Source of the DNA: Bradyrhizobium sp. CSS354
GTDB lineage: Bacteria > Pseudomonadota > Alphaproteobacteria > Rhizobiales > Xanthobacteraceae
Assembly (NCBI RefSeq): GCF_029051725.1
Contig: NZ_JAACFU010000006.1
Span: forward strand, 372,001-436,000
Reading direction: 5' to 3'
Length of the DNA: 64,000 nt
Shown here: piece by piece, positions 59,521-64,000 of the stretch
Layout of the letters: every line of letters begins with the position of its first letter
Numbering within the stretch: position 1 is the stretch's first letter
Made by a program: the position numbers and the translations under genes
Notes under the pieces: model-generated
What the model saw: the letters and a program-made list of their open reading frames with translations, nothing else
What the model was told of the DNA's origin: nothing
Database searches by the model: none

Positions 59521-59642
59521 CGTCATCCTGAGGTGCGCGCCCTTCGCGCGCCTCGAAGGATGAGCCGCAAGCGCCTGTAGCCCATCCTTCGAGGCTCCCG
59601 GCACGATGCTTCGCATCGCGCCACTCGCACCTCAGGATGACG
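59521..59642. repeat. palindromic repeat, family B
   Basis: CGTCATCCTGAGGTGC and GCACCTCAGGATGACG are exact outer arms; CCTCGAAGGATG and CATCCTTCGAGG are exact inner arms. It lies between the convergent ATPase and class II aldolase genes and may help end both transcripts. Confidence 0.92.
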
Positions 59643-59655
59643 GCGGTACGTGTGG

Positions 59656-60315
59656 TTAGTGCCCATGCTCCGGCAGCGATACCCCGAACACCTTCACCAG
59701 ATCTGTCACCTGCTCCGGCGACAAATACCGTGGGTTCATCCCGCGCAGCAGCAGATACAGCTTCGCCGTCTCCTCCAGCTCCTCGGTCGCGAACACCGCT
59801 GCTTCCAGCGTGTCGCCCGCGACGACCGGGCCGTGATTGGCGAGCAGCACGGATGAGTATTTTCCCGCCAGCCCCCTGATCGCATCGGCGACCGCGGGAT
59901 CGCCCGGGCGGTAATAAGGCACGAGCGCGGTGGCACCGCATTTCATCAGATAATAGGCCGTCATCGGCGGCAGCGCGGCGCGCGGATCGATCTCCGGGAG
60001 CATCGACAGCGCGACCGAATGGGTGGAATGCAGATGCACGATCGCCCTTGCGCTTCCGCGCGTGGCGTAGAGCGCATTGTGCAGCGGAACTTCCTTGGTG
60101 GGCGCATCGCCCGAAACCGGTCGGCCCTGATCGTCCAGCCGCGACAGTTTTGCGGGATCGAGGAAGCCGAGCGAGGCATTGGTCGGCGTCACCAGCCAGC
60201 CGCCGCCGTCCAGCCTGACGCTGATATTGCCGGAGGAGCCGGGCGTCAGCCCGCGCTCGAACAGGGAACGTCCGAAGCGGCAGATATCCTCACGCAGCAA
60301 TATCTCGTTGCTCAT
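59656..60315 (-). CDS. otnC: class II aldolase/adducin family, 3-oxo-tetronate 4-phosphate decarboxylase type
   Basis: The 219-residue protein starts MSNEILLREDICRFGRSLFERGLTPGSSGNISVRL and has the zinc-site region VHLHSTHSVALSM and LANHGPVVAG. With three Otn-type neighbours, it is probably OtnC, which decarboxylates 3-oxo-tetronate 4-phosphate to dihydroxyacetone phosphate. Neither this ATG nor the one 9 nt earlier (60324) has a strong ribosome site. It is transcribed away from the other pathway genes. Confidence 0.85.
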   Translation of the reverse strand: MSNEILLREDICRFGRSLFERGLTPGSSGNISVRLDGGGWLVTPTNASLGFLDPAKLSRLDDQGRPVSGDAPTKEVPLHNALYATRGSARAIVHLHSTHSVALSMLPEIDPRAALPPMTAYYLMKCGATALVPYYRPGDPAVADAIRGLAGKYSSVLLANHGPVVAGDTLEAAVFATEELEETAKLYLLLRGMNPRYLSPEQVTDLVKVFGVSLPEHGH

Positions 60316-60427
60316 GGCCGTCATGTCCGTTTGTCTCACGCTTTGGCAGCGCGGCCAAGCCGTGTTATTCGGTTGCCAAGCTGCCGCAAAGGGCGGCCGT
60401 CCGGGAAACGTCGCAAGGATCAGTTGT

Positions 60428-61345
60428 ATGTCCGCCTCCACGTCACAGAATCAGCGCGTCGCCGTCATCGGGCTCGGCTCGATGGGGTTTGGCATGGCGA
60501 CCTCGCTGAAGCGCGCCGGTCATGTCGTCACCGGCTGCGACGTCTCGGCTGATGCGGTCGCGCGCTTCGTGACGGAGGGCGGCGCGGGCGCCAAGACGCC
60601 GGCTGAAGCTGCCAAGGGCGCCGACATCGTCGTCAGCGTCGTCGTCAATGCCGCGCAGACCGAGACGATCCTGTTCGGCAAGGATGGCGTCGCCGAAACC
60701 ATGGCCAAGGACAGCGTCTTCCTGTCGTCGGCGACCATGGATCCCGACGTGGCCCGGCGTCTCGCCAAGCAGTTGGAGGCGACCGGCCGGCACTATCTGG
60801 ATGCGCCGATCTCCGGCGGGGCGCAGCGCGCAGCGCAAGGCGAGCTGACGATCCTCGCCTCCGGCAGTCCGGCTGCGTTTGAGAAAGCGCGGCCCGCGCT
60901 CGATGCCATGGCAGCAAAGCTCTACGAGCTCGGCGATGCCGCAGGCCAGGGCGCGGCCTTCAAGATGATCAATCAGTTGCTCGCCGGCGTGCATATCGCC
61001 GCGGCCAGCGAGGCGATCGCGTTCGCGGCCAAGCAGGGTCTCGACATCCGCAAGGTCTATGAGGTGATCACGGCGTCCGCCGGAAACTCCTGGATGTTCG
61101 AAAACCGCATGCCGCACGTGCTCGACGGCGATTACACGCCGCGCAGTGCGGTCGAGATCTTCGTCAAGGACCTCGGCATCATCCAGGACATGGCGCGCAG
61201 TGCCAGATTCCCGGTTCCGGTCTCCGCCGCGGCGCTCCAGATGTTCTTGATGACATCGGCCGCCGGCATGGGCCGCGACGACGATGCATCGGTGGCGCGG
61301 ATGTATGCGCAGGTCACCGGCGTCAAGCTGCCCGGCGACAAATAG
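60428..61345 (+). CDS. ltnD: L-threonate dehydrogenase-type enzyme (3-hydroxyisobutyrate dehydrogenase family)
   Basis: The 305-residue protein has the NAD(P) loop VAVIGLGSMGFGMATSL near residues 12-28, the substrate motif DAPISGGAQRAAQGELTI and the catalytic Lys in KMINQLLAGVHIAAASEAIAF. Family membership alone would also allow tartronate semialdehyde reductase; the adjacent OtnI- and OtnK-type genes favour oxidation of a four-carbon acid sugar to 2-oxo-tetronate. AAGGA precedes the ATG. Confidence 0.85.
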   Translation: MSASTSQNQRVAVIGLGSMGFGMATSLKRAGHVVTGCDVSADAVARFVTEGGAGAKTPAEAAKGADIVVSVVVNAAQTETILFGKDGVAETMAKDSVFLSSATMDPDVARRLAKQLEATGRHYLDAPISGGAQRAAQGELTILASGSPAAFEKARPALDAMAAKLYELGDAAGQGAAFKMINQLLAGVHIAAASEAIAFAAKQGLDIRKVYEVITASAGNSWMFENRMPHVLDGDYTPRSAVEIFVKDLGIIQDMARSARFPVPVSAAALQMFLMTSAAGMGRDDDASVARMYAQVTGVKLPGDK

Positions 61346-61359
61346 ACAAGAGGATTCCC

Positions 61360-62142
61360 ATGCCCCGTTTCGCCGCCAATCTCTCGATGATGTTCACCGA
61401 GGTGCCGTTCCTCGATCGCTTCGATGCCGCTGCGGCAGCCGGCTTCACCGCCGTCGAGTTTCTCTTTCCTTATGAGCATCCGGCCGAGGCGGTCGGCGAG
61501 CGGCTCAAGCGCAACGGCTTGACCCAGGCGCTGTTCAACCTGCCGCCGGGCGACTGGAATGCCGGCGAGAAGGGCTTTGCGGCACTCCCGTCGCGATTCC
61601 CCGAGCTGAAGGCGAGCCTGGAGACCGCGCTGCCCTACGCCAAGGCGACCGGCGTCAAGCGGCTGCATTTGATGGCGGGCATCGCCAACCGCGGCGAGCG
61701 CGTCGCCATCGAGGCGTTCTATAAATCGGTGGCGTGGGCCGCCGAGTTCTTTGCGCCGCACGGCATCGACATCGTGCTCGAGCCGATCAATGCGCGCAAC
61801 GTGCCCGGCTATTTCCTCAACGATTTCGGATTCGCGCGCGACCTGATCCAGGAGCTGCGGCTTCCGAACCTCAAGCTCCAGTTCGACATCTATCACTGCC
61901 AGATCATCCATGGCGACGTCACGATGCGGCTGCGCGAGATGATGCCGCTCATCGGCCACATCCAGATCGCCAGCATCCCCTCGCGTAACGAGCCTGACGG
62001 CGAGGAGCTGAACTATCCGTTCCTGTTCGACGAACTCGACCGGCTCGGCTATGCCGGCTTCGTCGGCTGCGAATATAATCCGCGCGGCAAGACCACCGAC
62101 GGCCTTGCCTGGTTCAGGCCTTATGCGGGAGTGAAGCCGTGA
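61360..62142 (+). CDS. otnI: 2-oxo-tetronate isomerase-type protein (hydroxypyruvate isomerase family)
   Basis: The 260-residue TIM-barrel protein has SMMFTEVPFLDRFDAAAAAGFTAVEFLFPYE, FNLPPGDWNAGEKGFAALPSR, LEPINARNVPGYFL and LQFDIYHCQIIHGDV, matching Hyi/OtnI proteins. In the tetronate pathway it converts 2-oxo- to 3-oxo-tetronate. AGAGGA precedes the ATG. Its stop overlaps the kinase start (GTGA). Confidence 0.88.
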   Translation: MPRFAANLSMMFTEVPFLDRFDAAAAAGFTAVEFLFPYEHPAEAVGERLKRNGLTQALFNLPPGDWNAGEKGFAALPSRFPELKASLETALPYAKATGVKRLHLMAGIANRGERVAIEAFYKSVAWAAEFFAPHGIDIVLEPINARNVPGYFLNDFGFARDLIQELRLPNLKLQFDIYHCQIIHGDVTMRLREMMPLIGHIQIASIPSRNEPDGEELNYPFLFDELDRLGYAGFVGCEYNPRGKTTDGLAWFRPYAGVKP

Positions 62143-63428
62143 CATTTGCAGCGAAAATATCTCTTGGCTGCATTGCCGACGACTACACCGGCGCCTCCGA
62201 CCTCGCCAACACGCTGACGCGCGCGGGCCTGCGCACCGTGCAGACCATCGGCGTGCCCGCGGACGATCTTGCGCTGCCCGAGGTCGACGCCGTCGTGGTG
62301 TCGCTGAAGAGCCGTTCGATCGAGGCCGGCCTCGCCGTGTCGCGCTCGCGCGCGGCCGAGACATGGCTGCGCGTCCGCGGTGCGAGCCACGTACTCTTCA
62401 AGATCTGCTCGACCTTCGATTCCACCGATGCCGGCAACATCGGCCCGGTGATGGACGCGCTGCGCGCCGATTGCGGCGAGGCGACCGTGCTGGTGACGCC
62501 GGCCTTTCCGGAGACCGGCCGCACCGTCTACCAGGGCAATCTGTTCGTCGGCGCCGTTCCGCTGAACGAGAGCCCGCTGAAGGACCATCCGCTCAACCCG
62601 ATGCACGATTCCAACCTGGTGCGCGTGCTGGCGCGCCAGAGCAGGACGCAAATCGGCCTCGTCGACCTCGCCACCGTCACGCGCGGCGCGGATGCCGTGC
62701 GGGCGCGGCTGGCCGAACTCGCCGGCAAGGCCGTTGGCGCGGCGATCATCGACGCCGTGTTCGACCGCGACCTTGAGACCATCGGCCTCGTGGCTGTCCA
62801 GCATCGGCTGTCGGTCGGCGCTTCCGGCATGGGTCTTGGGCTGGCGCGGGCGCTGGTGTCGACAGGCAAGGTCACATCGACTGCGGCGAGCAGCGAGGCG
62901 GGGGCAGCGGTCGGTGGACCGGCGGCGTGCCTTGCCGGAAGCTGCTCGCAGGCGACGCTTCAGCAGATTGCCAATGCGGAGCGTGTCATGCCGGTGCTGC
63001 ATCTCGATCCGGACCGTATAACTACGGGCGAGGACGAGGCGCAGCGCGCGCTGGCCTGGGCGAAGCCGCGACTGGCGGACGGTCCGGTCCTGATCGCATC
63101 GAGCTCGACGCCCGATCAGGTCGCCGCGCTCCAGGCGCGCCATGGTCGCGACGCGGCCGGTCACGCCATCGAGCAGGCGATGGCCGACATCGCCGAGGGT
63201 CTGGTGCGGGCGGGCGTGAAGCGCCTGGTCGTTGCCGGCGGGGAGACATCCGGCGCCGTGGTCGATCGGTTGAGGATTCCCGGCTTTCTCGTGGGAGCGG
63301 AGATCGCGGCGGGCGTTCCGGTGCTGCGCGCGGTCGGTGCTGAAAAAAGCGACATGTTGCTCGCCTTGAAGTCCGGAAACTTCGGCGGCGCGGAGTTTTT
63401 CTCCGACGCGCTTGGGCTCATGCGCTAG
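62139..63428 (+). CDS. otnK: 3-oxo-tetronate kinase (four-carbon acid sugar kinase family)
   Basis: The 429-residue protein begins with LGCIADDYTGASDLANTL, the DUF1537 N-terminal motif. It has SHVLFKICSTFDSTDAGNIGPV and TPAFPETGRTVYQGNLF, and a C-terminal VAGGETSGAVVD nucleotide-binding motif. It phosphorylates 3-oxo-tetronate at O4. Translation starts at GTG 62139, overlapping the isomerase stop. It is the last gene of the three-gene operon and is followed by a terminator-like hairpin. Confidence 0.92.
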   Translation: MTFAAKISLGCIADDYTGASDLANTLTRAGLRTVQTIGVPADDLALPEVDAVVVSLKSRSIEAGLAVSRSRAAETWLRVRGASHVLFKICSTFDSTDAGNIGPVMDALRADCGEATVLVTPAFPETGRTVYQGNLFVGAVPLNESPLKDHPLNPMHDSNLVRVLARQSRTQIGLVDLATVTRGADAVRARLAELAGKAVGAAIIDAVFDRDLETIGLVAVQHRLSVGASGMGLGLARALVSTGKVTSTAASSEAGAAVGGPAACLAGSCSQATLQQIANAERVMPVLHLDPDRITTGEDEAQRALAWAKPRLADGPVLIASSSTPDQVAALQARHGRDAAGHAIEQAMADIAEGLVRAGVKRLVVAGGETSGAVVDRLRIPGFLVGAEIAAGVPVLRAVGAEKSDMLLALKSGNFGGAEFFSDALGLMR

Positions 63429-63431
63429 GCG

Positions 63432-63463
63432 CAGGGCATTTTTAGCGCCCTGTTCATTTGTTT
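63432..63463 (+). terminator. probable terminator after otnK
   Basis: CAGGGC (63432-63437) and GCCCTG (63447-63452) pair around a 9-nt loop, followed by TTCATTTGTTT. It lies 4 nt after the otnK stop. Confidence 0.5.
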
Positions 63464-63595
63464 CGGGCTTCGTACTCGTACGGAGTCGTCGTTAACATCT
63501 GCTCAGGTGCTCTCGTGTTGGATGTCGGTGCTGCTCCCTTAGGTTGATTCGTAAAATTTCCGGACGCGCCGCCGCGCCAGCACAAGAGACTCCAT

Positions 63596-64000
63596 ATGCT
63601 CGCCACCATTTCCATTCGCGCCAAGATCATCAGTGTCGTGGCGTTCCTGCTGGTCGCGATGGCCGGCATGGGTCTGCTCGCCGTCATGAAGATGCGGTCG
63701 ATGAATGCCAACACCGTCGACATCACCACGAGCTGGATGCCCAGCGTGCGCGTGCTCGGCGACCTGCGTGCCGGCGTGATCACTTACCGCAACGTCATCC
63801 GAGAGCATATGCTATCGGAAACGCTGGACGAGAAGCTCGCGATGGAAAAGACGCTCGCGACCGTGATTGAGGCCAACATGAAGTTTCGCAAAACTTATGA
63901 AGGCATGATCACCTCGCCTGAAGAGCGGGCGCTCTACGGAGAATGGTCGAAGCTCTGGGAGGAGTACAAGAAGGGCACCCAGGAGGTCATGGCGCTGTCG
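63596..64000 (+). CDS. methyl-accepting chemotaxis protein (N-terminal part, runs off the window)
   Basis: The 135 visible residues start MLATISIRAKIISVVAFLLVAMAGMGLLAVMKMRSMN, a signal-anchor membrane helix. A helical periplasmic domain follows (TTSWMPSVRVLGDLRAGVITYRNVIREHML...), of the 4HB_MCP type. The HAMP and signalling domains would lie beyond the edge. AAGAGA lies upstream of the ATG at 63596. Sensor histidine kinases can share this N-terminus, so the call is probable rather than certain. Confidence 0.8.
   Translation, partial: MLATISIRAKIISVVAFLLVAMAGMGLLAVMKMRSMNANTVDITTSWMPSVRVLGDLRAGVITYRNVIREHMLSETLDEKLAMEKTLATVIEANMKFRKTYEGMITSPEERALYGEWSKLWEEYKKGTQEVMALS

Noticed and set aside
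1..64000. Symbiosis island, phage or defence genes
   Set aside because: No nod, nif, integrase, phage structural, restriction, toxin-antitoxin or Cas-like genes were recognised, and composition looks uniform.

Overview
This is a chromosomal window from a high-GC alphaproteobacterium, most likely Bradyrhizobium or a close relative. The reasons are the uniform GC-rich codon use, the gene content (CYP102-type P450 fusion, phasin and class III PHA synthase, complete paa cluster, Aap- and Liv-type ABC transporters, MocR and RpiR regulators) and several rhizobial-type palindromic repeat families between genes. No tRNA, rRNA, CRISPR array, transposase, integrase or phage gene was seen. All assignments come from reading the translations and motifs; no database search was run.

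Layout. 1-8 kb (minus strand): a seven-gene peptide-uptake operon with a binding protein, two permeases, two ATPases, gamma-glutamyltransferase and a DUF1028 protein cut by the window edge. A sigma-54-like promoter lies in front and a stem-loop sits behind the binding-protein gene. 8-23 kb (mostly plus): storage and lipid genes, with a DUF6489 protein, two paralogous alpha/beta hydrolases, a WS/DGAT acyltransferase, an epoxide hydrolase, a CYP102 P450-reductase fusion, a methyltransferase-like protein, a short PhaE-like protein with class III PhaC and a GNAT protein, a phasin and a DUF445 protein. 22.8-29.3 kb: the phenylacetate cluster paaX-paaABCDE-paaI-paaK.

29.3-40 kb: an alcohol dehydrogenase/quinone reductase coupled to a YeeE/YedE membrane protein; a DMT exporter divergent from a MocR regulator; a minus-strand operon of ferredoxin, P450, MFS transporter, sulfite-oxidase-like molybdoenzyme and hydrolase-OsmC fusion, divergent from a TetR regulator; and an Asp/Glu-racemase-like enzyme. 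40-45.7 kb: a polar amino acid uptake cluster (binding protein, class III aminotransferase, RpiR regulator, two permeases) without an ATPase gene. 45.8-54.7 kb: catabolic enzymes of unassigned substrate (amidase, atypical SDR, tartrate dehydrogenase-like enzyme, Ldh-family dehydrogenase, 2-hydroxyacid dehydrogenase, M20 amidohydrolase, LysR regulator, DUF1445 protein). 54.8-59.5 kb: a five-gene branched-chain-amino-acid-type ABC transporter. 59.7-63.4 kb: the four-carbon acid sugar (tetronate) pathway otnC / ltnD-otnI-otnK. The window ends inside a chemoreceptor gene.

Several regulators or regulated promoters lie beside clear palindromes: MocR (32331-32377), TetR (38660-38674), RpiR (43344-43372) and LysR (53795-53813), plus operator-like sites before the phasin, the PhaE-like gene and the tartrate dehydrogenase gene. 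Nothing here is a defence island or an obviously novel machine. The least explained parts are the P450/molybdoenzyme operon, the 45.8-54.7 kb catabolic block with its atypical SDR, the short PhaE-like/PhaC/GNAT operon and the ABC transporter without an ATPase.
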